NCBI GenBank assembly: GCA_013995675.1
Contig: VWRR01000002.1
Coordinates: forward strand, 310,001-374,000
Origin: Cyanidiococcus yangmingshanensis
Lineage: Eukaryota; Rhodophyta; Bangiophyceae; Cyanidiales; Cyanidiaceae
Length of the DNA: 64,000 bases
Reading direction: 5' to 3'
Shown: in pieces, positions 8,216 to 17,173 of the stretch
Layout: each line of letters begins with the position of its first letter
Numbering within the stretch: the first letter of the stretch is position 1
Program-made: the position numbers and the translations under genes
The notes under the pieces: model-generated
What the model was told of the DNA's origin: nothing
Database searches by the model: none
Seen by the model: the letters and a program-made list of their open reading frames with translations, nothing else

Positions 8216-10399
8216 ATGAGTACGCTTACGCTTCGGTTTCCTTCAAAGACGCTTCGGGTGCGACGTCTAGACGGGAGGGAGGTGCAAATACGCTTTCGAG
8301 ACACGCCGCTATCCGAGGAAGCATCTTATAGCTACGGCAAGCAGGAGGCGGTGTTGGCGACGGCGCTCTGGTCAAAGGGTGCAAACGTCTCGGAGGACAA
8401 CTGGCGCACCGAGCGGCTCCAGGGCCCCAACTCTGGCGCAAACGAAGCATCCGAGTCATATTTGATTCGCGAAAATAGTTCTTCTGAAGACTGTCGTCTT
8501 TGGACAGAGCGCTACGCTCCGCTGAGTTACACTGATCTGCTCGGCGACGATCGCACGTATCGCGAACTGTTGCGCTGGCTGATCAGTTGGTCTCGGCACA
8601 GGAAGCAGCACGCAGCTTCTGGGCAGGATCGACTGATAATAGGTGGCGGTCCACAGAAAATAGCTGCACCAGTGACGCCGTTGGCGGTGCTTTCAGGACC
8701 GACGGCATCGAGTAAGACGACGAGCCTGCGCGTTCTGGCGGCATTGGCAGGACTGGAGCCTTGGGAGCCACGCGCTCTGCTGCAGGAAACTGCTCAGGTT
8801 ATTGAGCGTCGATTCGCAGAGGTCATCGCGTCTCGTTCCTTGCGCACGGGACAACCTCGGCTCGTTATCGTGGACGAAGGCGAGCTGCCTGGCGATGCGT
8901 TCGGCCCTTTAAAGACGGCGAGAACGAGCGCAACAGAGCGGAGTGCCCATTGGGCCGACGCTCTCGTCCGCGCCGCGCTATCGACGAAGAGCGCACCGGT
9001 TGTTTTCGTGCTCGATGATATGCGTTCGCGCCCAGCCCGTGTTTTGCGAACACACGGGGCAGTCGTCTTCCGTTGTCGACGCCCTCCACTGAATCAGCTG
9101 AAACGCCGCTTGGAACGTATTCTGCGCTCCCCGGGAGTCACATCGGTAGAGCCTGCTTTTTTAGAGCAGCTTATAGCGTCGTTGAACCATGATGTACGGG
9201 CGTGTCTGAACCAGCTGCATCTCATGGGCTCTTCACCGCCACCTGCGTCGTGCTGGTCTTTCATTGGGCTCCGCGATGCGCCCGGATCGCTTCGCGAGAC
9301 GTGCGCACATATTTTTCGAGCCGATCATCCCATAGATGTCGGTTACGGGTCCGGTGCAAAACGTGCGAATGGGCGCGACTCCAGGAACGCCGAATGCTCT
9401 GCGGCCGCTGCGTGTACACCGCTTCGACAAGAGGAGAACCTGCATCAGGGTCTCCTAACGCTCGAGAGATCCGTTTCTGGTGAAATACGTGAACACGTGG
9501 ACATGTGCTTTGAGAACTATCCAATAGTGACACCTTTTGATCCCATGATGCGGCGGTGTAGCGCCGCCGTTGACTATCATAGTTCTATTGAATCGAATTT
9601 GCGTCATGAACTCTCGGATTCGGCGCTCGTCGAGCATCTGGGCCTCGCTATCCTACTCTCGTATCGTCGTCACTGCGGCCAAGCGACTGCACCGACTCCA
9701 AGCAGACTCAAACTTGCCCGACTGGGGTACGCCAACACGAACTCACCGGCTCGCGACCGCAATGAGTATCTACTAGAGAGCTACAAGCGGTCTCTGGTGG
9801 AAATGGCAACTTGTCCTCAGGTGAGAGCAATCCATGCGTTGACGCTTCGCCGAGAGGGTTTGCTCGTTTTTCTACCCACTTTTATGTCTATCGTCCAGTT
9901 GACTCTTGAAACGGCTCTTGCTGCGACGAGTACGCAGCGAGCCGATTGGTTGCGGCATGTTCGTGTGCAGCTCAGCGCCTATGGATTGCGCTGGCAGGAC
10001 GAACCCGGCTCGAGCGATGAGTCAGAATCGCGTTCCTCTGACCCTTCCAAACCGGTGACGCTGCCGCTAGAGCCGAGCATAGATGAAGTGACGCACTTTC
10101 GTCGAGCTTATTCACCTTTATTCAGTCGAGGGAATCTGCACGCGCTCTCGGGACAGATGCAGCATCTGTTGGCGAACGGCGTCAGCGGGAGGATTCGGCA
10201 ACCATTGAAACAGAATCGTGGGCTTGCTGTCGCCGAGGACAAGGATGTCGCACCTGTTCTTTTGCCAATGAAGCGTAGCACGAGCACTGATAAGAACTGT
10301 GAACAGGCCGACACGACTCGATTGCTGGTCCGTTATCACTATCGTGAAGGTCACACGAATGCGGTCATGCGACCATGTCGAATCGACGATTTTCTCTAA
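8216..10399 (+). CDS. CTF18: Alternative clamp loader subunit CTF18
   Basis: A 727-residue AAA+ protein, large subunit of the CTF18-RFC clamp loader that loads PCNA for cohesion and replication checkpoint signalling. Diagnostic blocks: WTERYAPLSYTDLLGDDRTY at about 95-114, the P-loop region at 161-169, Walker B LVIVDE at 216-221, sensor/lid segment LNHDVRACLNQLHLM, then WSFIGLRD, and a C-terminal hook ending EGHTNAVMRPCRIDDFL, which matches the CTF18 tail that binds DCC1/CTF8 and polymerase epsilon. RAD17, a relative, lacks that tail. The P-loop is unusual: GPTASSKTT where GPPGLGKTT is expected, and Walker B reads DEGE instead of DEID. The ATG at 8216 begins a clean beta-rich N-terminus; an ATG at 7868 in the same frame is the alternative. 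Confidence 0.88.
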   Translation: MSTLTLRFPSKTLRVRRLDGREVQIRFRDTPLSEEASYSYGKQEAVLATALWSKGANVSEDNWRTERLQGPNSGANEASESYLIRENSSSEDCRLWTERYAPLSYTDLLGDDRTYRELLRWLISWSRHRKQHAASGQDRLIIGGGPQKIAAPVTPLAVLSGPTASSKTTSLRVLAALAGLEPWEPRALLQETAQVIERRFAEVIASRSLRTGQPRLVIVDEGELPGDAFGPLKTARTSATERSAHWADALVRAALSTKSAPVVFVLDDMRSRPARVLRTHGAVVFRCRRPPLNQLKRRLERILRSPGVTSVEPAFLEQLIASLNHDVRACLNQLHLMGSSPPPASCWSFIGLRDAPGSLRETCAHIFRADHPIDVGYGSGAKRANGRDSRNAECSAAAACTPLRQEENLHQGLLTLERSVSGEIREHVDMCFENYPIVTPFDPMMRRCSAAVDYHSSIESNLRHELSDSALVEHLGLAILLSYRRHCGQATAPTPSRLKLARLGYANTNSPARDRNEYLLESYKRSLVEMATCPQVRAIHALTLRREGLLVFLPTFMSIVQLTLETALAATSTQRADWLRHVRVQLSAYGLRWQDEPGSSDESESRSSDPSKPVTLPLEPSIDEVTHFRRAYSPLFSRGNLHALSGQMQHLLANGVSGRIRQPLKQNRGLAVAEDKDVAPVLLPMKRSTSTDKNCEQADTTRLLVRYHYREGHTNAVMRPCRIDDFL

Positions 10400-11457
10400 C
10401 GATCTGGGATCTCTCGTTCGCAAAGGCTGCGCCTTTCCTCGAGTCGTGGTTTCTACGCTCTAGTCTGAAGCGGACGACAATAGTTGAGTATGAGACGACG
10501 CACGCTTCGGGTATTCGTCCCCGATTGGGCGGTTGTATGGCACATCTCTACACGATCGAGCGTCTCAACTGGTCTGGTGTCGGCGATTCCATTGCTTCGG
10601 TGGAACCAATCCCAGGATGCAGCGCACCTACGAGCACATTCGGGGGATTCGGCGCCGCGTTCCCGAAAAGATCTCGCCGGCTTGGGCGAGCAATCACCGC
10701 CATCATGCGTATCGTTTCGATAAAGCAAAGTGCTTCAAGCGCGCTGCCTGTGCCGGGACCATCGCCATGGCCCCAAACGGGTGAACTCGACCCCTAGACG
10801 CTTCTTCGTGACGAGTTAGGGCAACGGCAGTGCAGATGCAAGTTCAGCAAACTGCTGGATGGTGTTTCATTCTACATTTTTGGCCCACTCCTCATCCGAA
10901 TTCGAGGCATTGTGGGAAATCCTGTGACGCAGGTAGATTTGATGAGCTCTAGATCTCACGGCTTTCGCGCTGGTGCCCGCGTCATTCTCTATGAGAAAGT
11001 TTCGAGAAATGGCAAATCCAACGGGCTTGCGCGACGTTCTGGATTCTGACTGCAACAAAGGCACAAGCAGGTCGTGCCAAGGCTGCCCTTATTTAGGCCG
11101 CGACGTCTGGTGAGCTCTTTCGTCGCTAGCGAGCGTAAAGGAAACAGTCCATGTGCTCCAGTTACCCACAAGTGACTATGGTTCATCAGCGCACTGGAGC
11201 GAATGACCTAATTGTCGATTTGTTTTCTGATGCTGAGATCTGGCCCCCATACGTCCACCGATCCAAGAGTCAAGTATCGACCAATTCGATTGTTAGGAGT
11301 CGGTGTGTGAATGGTCGGAATCTTCCCGATAAACCTAAGCCGCGATCTATCAGCTATCCTGTAATTCTCATTCGAAAAGGTTGATTGCTGCACTAAGACC
11401 GATCCAGTCGAGCGCAGAACGATCCTGGCCACTATAGAACAATGCGAAGCGATCAAA
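10400..11457. other. Convergent intergenic region, CTF18 / VPS20
   Basis: Apart from a doubtful 55-codon frame at 10617, only overlapping short frames are present. No tRNA, repeat or terminator was recognised. Confidence 0.45.
10617..10784 (+). CDS. Doubtful small basic ORF
   Basis: An ATG-started frame of 55 codons, rich in Arg, His and Lys, with one alanine-rich stretch near its end (CFKRAACAGTIAMAPNG). It resembles a small mitochondrial or ribosomal protein in composition only; I recognise no family, and it may be chance. Confidence 0.2.
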   Translation: MQRTYEHIRGIRRRVPEKISPAWASNHRHHAYRFDKAKCFKRAACAGTIAMAPNG

Positions 11458-12405
11458 CTAGAGCGGTTCAGCGACCGCTGTACATGCGGATGTCTTTTGC
11501 GCGCTCTCGAGGTCCGACTCCAGAGTCATACCGTTTGTGTCGTGGATGAATCCGACACAGTCCCATGGTGTCCTCTGCGATTCAGTAAGGTCCCCAAATG
11601 ACATCGCTACATGGGACTCGCTCCTGTCATCATTCGATGTTCGCGTATGCGAATCCGGTGTCTCTGTTGAGGGGTCCTGGGCCGCAACGTGCTCGTCTGG
11701 TGTTCGTTGCAGGCCGAATGGGTGCCTCGCTGGTCGCGAATGCTCGGTCACGCCCCGTGACGAACCAATTCGATGGCCCGAGGCAGACCTATGATGAATT
11801 TCTATGTCAACAATTGGGTTCGAATGGCGTATCAGCTCGCCATGTGAGCGCACCAGCGGTTCCTGGTCACGGTAGAGTTGAGCCAACGCTCGCTGTGCGT
11901 GCGCCTCTATATCCGGAGTCACTTGGCCTTGTAGCGCAGTCTCTATCTGCCGTGCACGTTCCGCCGCTTCGTGTGATTCTAATAATAAATCGTCGACGCT
12001 GCTAAACTCGACTTGCTCATTCAAATGCTTCACGAGCGTCGAGCTCTGTTTGATCTGGAGCAGCGTATCGCGCTGTAGCTCCGCCGTCTCGATGAGGATG
12101 AGCATCTCTTCCAGACGACCCAAAGAAGTCTCCGCAACCATCACTGCACGCTCCTGCACCTTCATGCGACGTAGCACCAGGAGTGCCCGTTCACGCCGAC
12201 CGCTCGCCACAAGCGCACGAGCGACATCAAGTTCGCGAGCAGCAGCTACTTCATAGCGGTTGCGTAGTTTCGTGACTCGATCACGGGTCGCCTTGATCGT
12301 CAGTATAACCTTGTCACGTTCCGTTATCTCGACCGGATTCTCCAGACCATGTGGCTGCCTCAATCGCTTTGATGCGACCCCTGTTGCAGCGACACAGTTT
12401 CCCAT
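11458..12405 (-). CDS. VPS20: ESCRT-III subunit VPS20 / CHMP6
   Basis: A 315-residue Snf7-family protein. VPS20/CHMP6 links ESCRT-II to SNF7 polymerisation during multivesicular body formation and membrane scission. The start at 12405 gives MGNC, a textbook N-myristoylation signal that is diagnostic for this subfamily. It is followed by ITERDKVILTIKATRD, the basic helix-1 core with ELDVARALVASGRRERALLV, then helix 3-4 with LLQIKQSSTLVKHLNEQ and the LLESHEAAERARQIE region. The upstream frame (97 codons) is open but would bury the myristoylation glycine. The C-terminal 100 residues are a polar extension absent from the roughly 200-residue animal protein; no clear MIT-interacting motif is seen there. 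Confidence 0.88.
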   Translation of the reverse strand: MGNCVAATGVASKRLRQPHGLENPVEITERDKVILTIKATRDRVTKLRNRYEVAAARELDVARALVASGRRERALLVLRRMKVQERAVMVAETSLGRLEEMLILIETAELQRDTLLQIKQSSTLVKHLNEQVEFSSVDDLLLESHEAAERARQIETALQGQVTPDIEAHAQRALAQLYRDQEPLVRSHGELIRHSNPIVDIEIHHRSASGHRIGSSRGVTEHSRPARHPFGLQRTPDEHVAAQDPSTETPDSHTRTSNDDRSESHVAMSFGDLTESQRTPWDCVGFIHDTNGMTLESDLESAQKTSACTAVAEPL

Positions 12406-13137
12406 CGAAGAAACCGACACACACATCCAGCCAGGGCGAGCATCTCGCGCACCGCTGCGCTGTTCCGATTTGCGGTGGGCACGGGAGGCGGCAGCGACGA
12501 CGCGCAGGCCCAACCCTAGGCAAGCGATGCACTGGAGACGCAACCCCGCTCCGCTGAGCCTATGAACATGACAATCAGCACGCGAGCTCTGTTGGTGGCA
12601 CCGCCTGTTAGTGATGTTCATCATGTCTGTCGTGTATGCTGATTGTTTCTGCGTCAATCGATCGGAGAAACAATCCAGCGCGTTTGCTGGTTTCATTTCA
12701 CTGGGCAGAACGCAGCATGAGGCGCTCTTTTAAGTGTACCATTGCGATACAGTCCGGGGGGAAGGCCACCGGCACTTCCAATCATCCATGCGAACGGTAT
12801 CTCCAAGGTCATCCCATCGAAGAGGATCATGATCATCGGCTGATCCGCAAGCGTCCATAAACAGGCTGACGACTCCGATCCGAATTCGTTCGAAGCGACT
12901 CTCCAGTAGGGCCGCTGGCGAGCCGTCGCGCCACCCAGCGCCCGCCCTATCGGTGGCTTTGGGCGCCGGCTGCCGTCCCAGGCCGACGGACGGCGTCGTC
13001 GCGAACGGGCTTGCCAGCAGACGCGAGGACGTCGTAGAGCTTGAACGACAAACGGGTATCGTTCGGGTGCAGCACGTCCGGGACCTTTGCTATTGTCGGT
13101 TCTGACGTCCATCTGCACTTTGACAGAAACAGCAGCT
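12406..13137. other. Divergent promoter region, VPS20 / NOP56
   Basis: A 732-base spacer between divergent starts. No TATA box, repeat or RNA gene was recognised. Confidence 0.5.
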
Positions 13138-14811
13138 ATGAGCAAGCTCTATCTGCTTTTCGAAGCGGCTTCTGGTTATGCGATCTTTCGGGTCGTTGAG
13201 GCTGAAGACGTAGCCTCTGGTGCTGGCGCGGTGCAGTCCTCGTGGACGGAGTTTCACCGCTTTGCCAGTATCGTGAAACTGCGGGCGTTTGAGCCGTTCT
13301 CCTCAGCAGATCATGCGCTAGAGGAGGTGACTGCAGTATGCGAGAACAGGGTAACACCTTTTCTGTTAGAGTTTCTACAGGGATATTTTGGCTCAAAACG
13401 AGGGCAGCTCGGAGTGTCAGAGCCGCGCTTCGGAGCGGCGCTCCAGGAGCAGTTGGGAAAGAAACGCCTGCGGGTTATAGCAGATGAACATGTTCAGGAG
13501 CTTTTGCGGAATGTTCGCCAACACTTTGAGAAGTATCTGAGTGCGGAGGTTCCAACGAGTGAGCTGTCGAGGGCTCAACTCGGTCTGGCGCACGCGCTCT
13601 CACGCGCTCGGATTCAGTTCAATCCACACCGCAACGACACCTCTGTCGTTCAAGCGATCCATCTAATCGATCAGCTGGACAAGGATATCAATACGTTTGG
13701 GATGCGTGTCCGCGAATGGTACTCCTGGCACTTTCCTGAGTTGGTCAAACTCGTCAACGATAACGTGCTCTACTGTCGTCTGGTGTGCGTGATTGGTATG
13801 CGTCCAGAGACACTGATGGAACAGCACGATGAAATAGCGCGTATTCTGGGCGGCGACACAGAGCTCGTCGAGGGCGTTCTGCGCGCAGCCCGTTCATCGA
13901 TGGGCACCGAAATAAGCCCCATGGATATGATCCAAATTCGCCTGTTTGCACAGCGAGTCATACAGATGGCTGCGTATCGGGAACATCTTCAGAGTTACCT
14001 GGGCCATCGACTGTCGCTCATAGCACCGAGCCTGCGAGCGCTGCTCGGGGATCATGTTGCAGCGCGTCTAATTGCGCACGCGGGCTCTCTGGTGAACTTG
14101 GCCAAGTATCCTGCTTCGACAGTTCAGATCCTCGGTGCCGAAAAGGCGCTCTTTCGGGCATTGAAACAGGCTCGTGGGAACCGAATGGCACGGACACCCA
14201 AGTACGGCCTGCTCTTTCATTCGACCTTTATCGCCAAGGCGAAACAACGTGCCAAGGGCCGAATTTCTCGCTATCTGGCGAACAAGGTGAGTCTGGCGAG
14301 CCGCATTGATTACTTTCGTGCAGATCAGCTCGGCGATGTTTTCGGGCGCAAGCTACGGGAACAAGTGGAGGAGCGCCTCCAGTTTTATGAATCTGGTGTG
14401 CGACCTCGTCGCAATGTGGCTGTCATGGTGGAGGCACTGAGCGAGGCGCTGGCCTCGGCCAAAGCGGAGGCATCGATAGAAATCCCAGATGGCGCAGCCG
14501 GGGCGAGTTTGACGGCAAAGACGTCAAATGCGCGCCTAGAGTCGAGTCGTCCGGCGAGCATACCTCGTGAAATCGTCGAGTCGACAGAGTTGAGCGGCTC
14601 TCAGGTAGATGAAGATGCGAATCGGATCTCAGTCACACAAGATGAGCTCCACAGCCGAAAGAAACGCAGATATGATGCGTTGAATGCCGCTGAGGAAACT
14701 GCCTCTGCTACGCATCACCAGTTGCTCATACCAACTTCGGAGAAGAAGAAGAAGAAACGAAAACATCGTCAAGAGCATGCGGAAGAGACGAGTATGGCGA
14801 ACACAATCTGA
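13138..14811 (+). CDS. NOP56: Box C/D snoRNP core protein NOP56
   Basis: A 557-residue nucleolar protein that pairs with NOP58, fibrillarin and 15.5K to guide 2'-O-methylation and pre-rRNA processing. The N-terminal domain begins MSKLYLLFEAASGYAIFRV; the coiled-coil region contains LIDQLDKDINTFGMRVREWY and HFPELVKLVNDN; the Nop domain has HAGSLVNLAKYPASTVQILG and AEKALFRALK. DINTFGMRVREWY and the GRISRYLANK / VFGRKLREQVEERL tail distinguish it from NOP58. A lysine-rich stretch near the C-terminus (EKKKKKRKH) is typical of the family. The ATG at 13138 agrees with the family start; the frame is open 17 codons upstream. Confidence 0.96.
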   Translation: MSKLYLLFEAASGYAIFRVVEAEDVASGAGAVQSSWTEFHRFASIVKLRAFEPFSSADHALEEVTAVCENRVTPFLLEFLQGYFGSKRGQLGVSEPRFGAALQEQLGKKRLRVIADEHVQELLRNVRQHFEKYLSAEVPTSELSRAQLGLAHALSRARIQFNPHRNDTSVVQAIHLIDQLDKDINTFGMRVREWYSWHFPELVKLVNDNVLYCRLVCVIGMRPETLMEQHDEIARILGGDTELVEGVLRAARSSMGTEISPMDMIQIRLFAQRVIQMAAYREHLQSYLGHRLSLIAPSLRALLGDHVAARLIAHAGSLVNLAKYPASTVQILGAEKALFRALKQARGNRMARTPKYGLLFHSTFIAKAKQRAKGRISRYLANKVSLASRIDYFRADQLGDVFGRKLREQVEERLQFYESGVRPRRNVAVMVEALSEALASAKAEASIEIPDGAAGASLTAKTSNARLESSRPASIPREIVESTELSGSQVDEDANRISVTQDELHSRKKRRYDALNAAEETASATHHQLLIPTSEKKKKKRKHRQEHAEETSMANTI

Positions 14812-15875
14812 TCGGCCTCCTAAAGGCACTGCACACGCACCGCTAGGAGTATTCGATAGACGTTCCTGCCGCGATGATGCAGCAGACCACCGACCAGCGC
14901 CTGCTCCGATCATCGCCCTGCACTCAGAATACTTGTCCAATGGATGCGACTCGAGCGAGAGACGCCCGCGGTTTCCATACTGCTTGGAACGGCGTTCGAC
15001 GATGACATGGGGAGGACGCAACGAGCAGGGCTCTGTGGCCTCGGCCCAAGGTACACCCTTTGAAACCAGTTGGCGCATAATCCGTACTCATCACGACCCG
15101 TGAGCATTCCGGCCGCGAATCATTCCAGATAAAACATATGCACCTTCGACTCGATATGAGATCCTGGTTGGACTGGCCCCAAAGGGACAGAAGTGCCCCC
15201 GACGAGGAGGTGCCGATCGATCAGGAGACACGAACGGCAGTCGTGTTCACAGTCATGCAGCGCAAGTAACGATGCTGCACCTCTGGGGTGAATGCCCACA
15301 CCACCTTGACCCATCTAGAATTCATCATGTTTCCATAGGTCATGTTCTTTGGTTTCTGCCATTCGTGGATGATCAGGACAGATCGAGGTCGCCTTTCCTT
15401 CCAATCGGTAGTCTTCATGCGAGCGCGATGCATCTGCCGCCCACAGCCATAACCGCCAAAGTGAGCCCATCATAACCAGCTACGACATTCACTGTGACCG
15501 AACAGGGCGCAGATTGTCTCTATGTGGTACTCGATCGGTCCCCAGCTCGTTCCCGTTATCATGCAGGTCGATGGTCAGAGCGGTCTAGCGCCACCACCCG
15601 TACGGAAAGCAGTGGTGCGGCACGCGTCGGGTACAATGCCGCAGACGCCACACCTGCTTGCGAATCGGTCGTCGACATCGACCAGCGAGATGCATCAACG
15701 CGCTCCGAAAATGAGTTTCGAAAACTCGCTGAGAAGTCGCTGGCTCTCGAAACGAACACTGTATGTCTGTGGAACGGTCATAGAGAGCTGGTCGTTTCCA
15801 CCAAGCAACGAAGGCAAGCGAACGCAGTCAACAGAGTCGTCGATGCCCGCGGCTCACGGGTCGTGTCGGTAAATA
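14812..15875. other. Intergenic, NOP56 to thioredoxin-fold gene
   Basis: A 1.06-kb spacer between two plus-strand genes. A plus-strand frame at 15494-15904 overlaps the next gene's start but has no recognisable content. Confidence 0.45.
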
Positions 15876-16508
15876 ATGTCAGTTCTGCTAGACTGGGATG
15901 GTGATCCAACCTGCTACCAGCACCTCGAAGTGACGTATCAGCTGGTCATTGTTGCTTTTTATCGTGGTTCTTGGTGTGCGGTTTGCTGCGCTTGGATATC
16001 GTGTTTCCAAGGTACACAGCCTTCCCTGAAAGGTTTTCTTGAACGGAACAACGCTTGTCTGGTGCTGGTTTCTGCGCAAGACGCTCGACAGATGCAGCGC
16101 TTGGTTCGTGAACTGCCGGTTCTGAACTTTGAACGTGTCTATATACTCGCTGATGAGGAGACATCGTTCGCGAACTGGTGGAATAAACGCGGTTTTGGTC
16201 AAGTCTTTATTAGCGCGCCGACGACTCGCTACGGTTATCGCTACCCTCACGGATTACTTCAACCGGCTTTGTTTACCCTTAGAAACGGCGAACTGATCTA
16301 TAGCTGGAGCAGTCAGCCTGGCATTCGGAACTTGGGCGGTGCGATCGAACGCCCAGACCCTTCGAAGGTTCTGATGGCAATCGAGCAACGCCTTTATGAA
16401 AACGACCATGACCGCTCCGGAGCCATAGACCGTTCAGCGGTCGCTTTCCGAGAACAGACTTTGGTCTTCTTTGGCCGCATCATTCGGCGTTTGATGGGCA
16501 AATCCTAG
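15876..16508 (+). CDS. Thioredoxin-fold, peroxiredoxin-like protein
   Basis: A 210-residue protein with a thioredoxin-like core. LVIVAFYRGSWCAVCCAWIS at about 23-42 is the AhpC/TSA-type active-site strand and helix, with a CAVC pair (CxxC) where many relatives have CPxC. LVLVSAQDARQM and VYILADEETSFANWW are the following strand and helix, and LLQPALFTLRNGELIYSW gives the cis-proline strand near residue 130. This is the layout of the redoxin/AhpC-TSA proteins found in bacteria and algae. A reductase or peroxidase role is likely but the substrate is unknown. No signal peptide is evident with this ATG; an upstream transit peptide on a missed exon cannot be excluded. Confidence 0.7.
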   Translation: MSVLLDWDGDPTCYQHLEVTYQLVIVAFYRGSWCAVCCAWISCFQGTQPSLKGFLERNNACLVLVSAQDARQMQRLVRELPVLNFERVYILADEETSFANWWNKRGFGQVFISAPTTRYGYRYPHGLLQPALFTLRNGELIYSWSSQPGIRNLGGAIERPDPSKVLMAIEQRLYENDHDRSGAIDRSAVAFREQTLVFFGRIIRRLMGKS

Positions 16509-17173
16509 GTAAAACAGCGGAACCCATGACGCCCAATTCACTGAGAATCAAGGGCGATCGAGATGACCCCAGCCGAGTCAGGCAGACAAGCAGCGAGCTC
16601 GAGTCACGACGACGATGGACGTCTATCGACCAAAACCTGGTCTCAGAGTTGCGACAGATTCGATCGACATACAGAGCCCACGATAAGTATGGAACCGGCA
16701 TATGACCAGGGCATAGGTCGGTTTTGGTGATGTCGAAGCTGGTGATGCGAACTGGCTTGCGATCGCCGCAGGAGCATGGCAGTATCTGGATCGCAAGGCT
16801 GCTGCTGAACCCGCCCTACGCTTCGGGTTCTGAGACGGGTCGATCTCGGGTTCAGCCGAACGGTTCCAAGCAGCATCGCCGAAAGAGATCTTTCTATAAG
16901 CAGGGCGACCACGCGGGCTTTTGAATGCCGCTCGCGAGAAGAACGCTGCAGCTGACGAGTCCTTGGTGACCGTCTGAGTCTCGTTTTGTAACCGCGGTCT
17001 TCATCCCAGGATCGATGTTTCGTCGACGCGCTCATTTATTCATGACCGGCAGAAAAGTCGCATTTGGGCACGGCCCCTAAACAAAATCGAATGAGAATTC
17101 AGGAAACAGAGAATCCACAAGGCCAGCCGAGCGTAGCGCCTCTGCATCATCAACGTGGAGTTCGTTCTCCAAG
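16509..17173. other. Convergent intergenic region, thioredoxin-fold gene / RAD50
   Basis: A 665-base spacer at two gene ends, with only short unrecognised frames. Confidence 0.5.

Noticed and set aside
12406-12696. N-terminal extension of VPS20
   Set aside because: It would bury the MGNC myristoylation signal that defines this subfamily.
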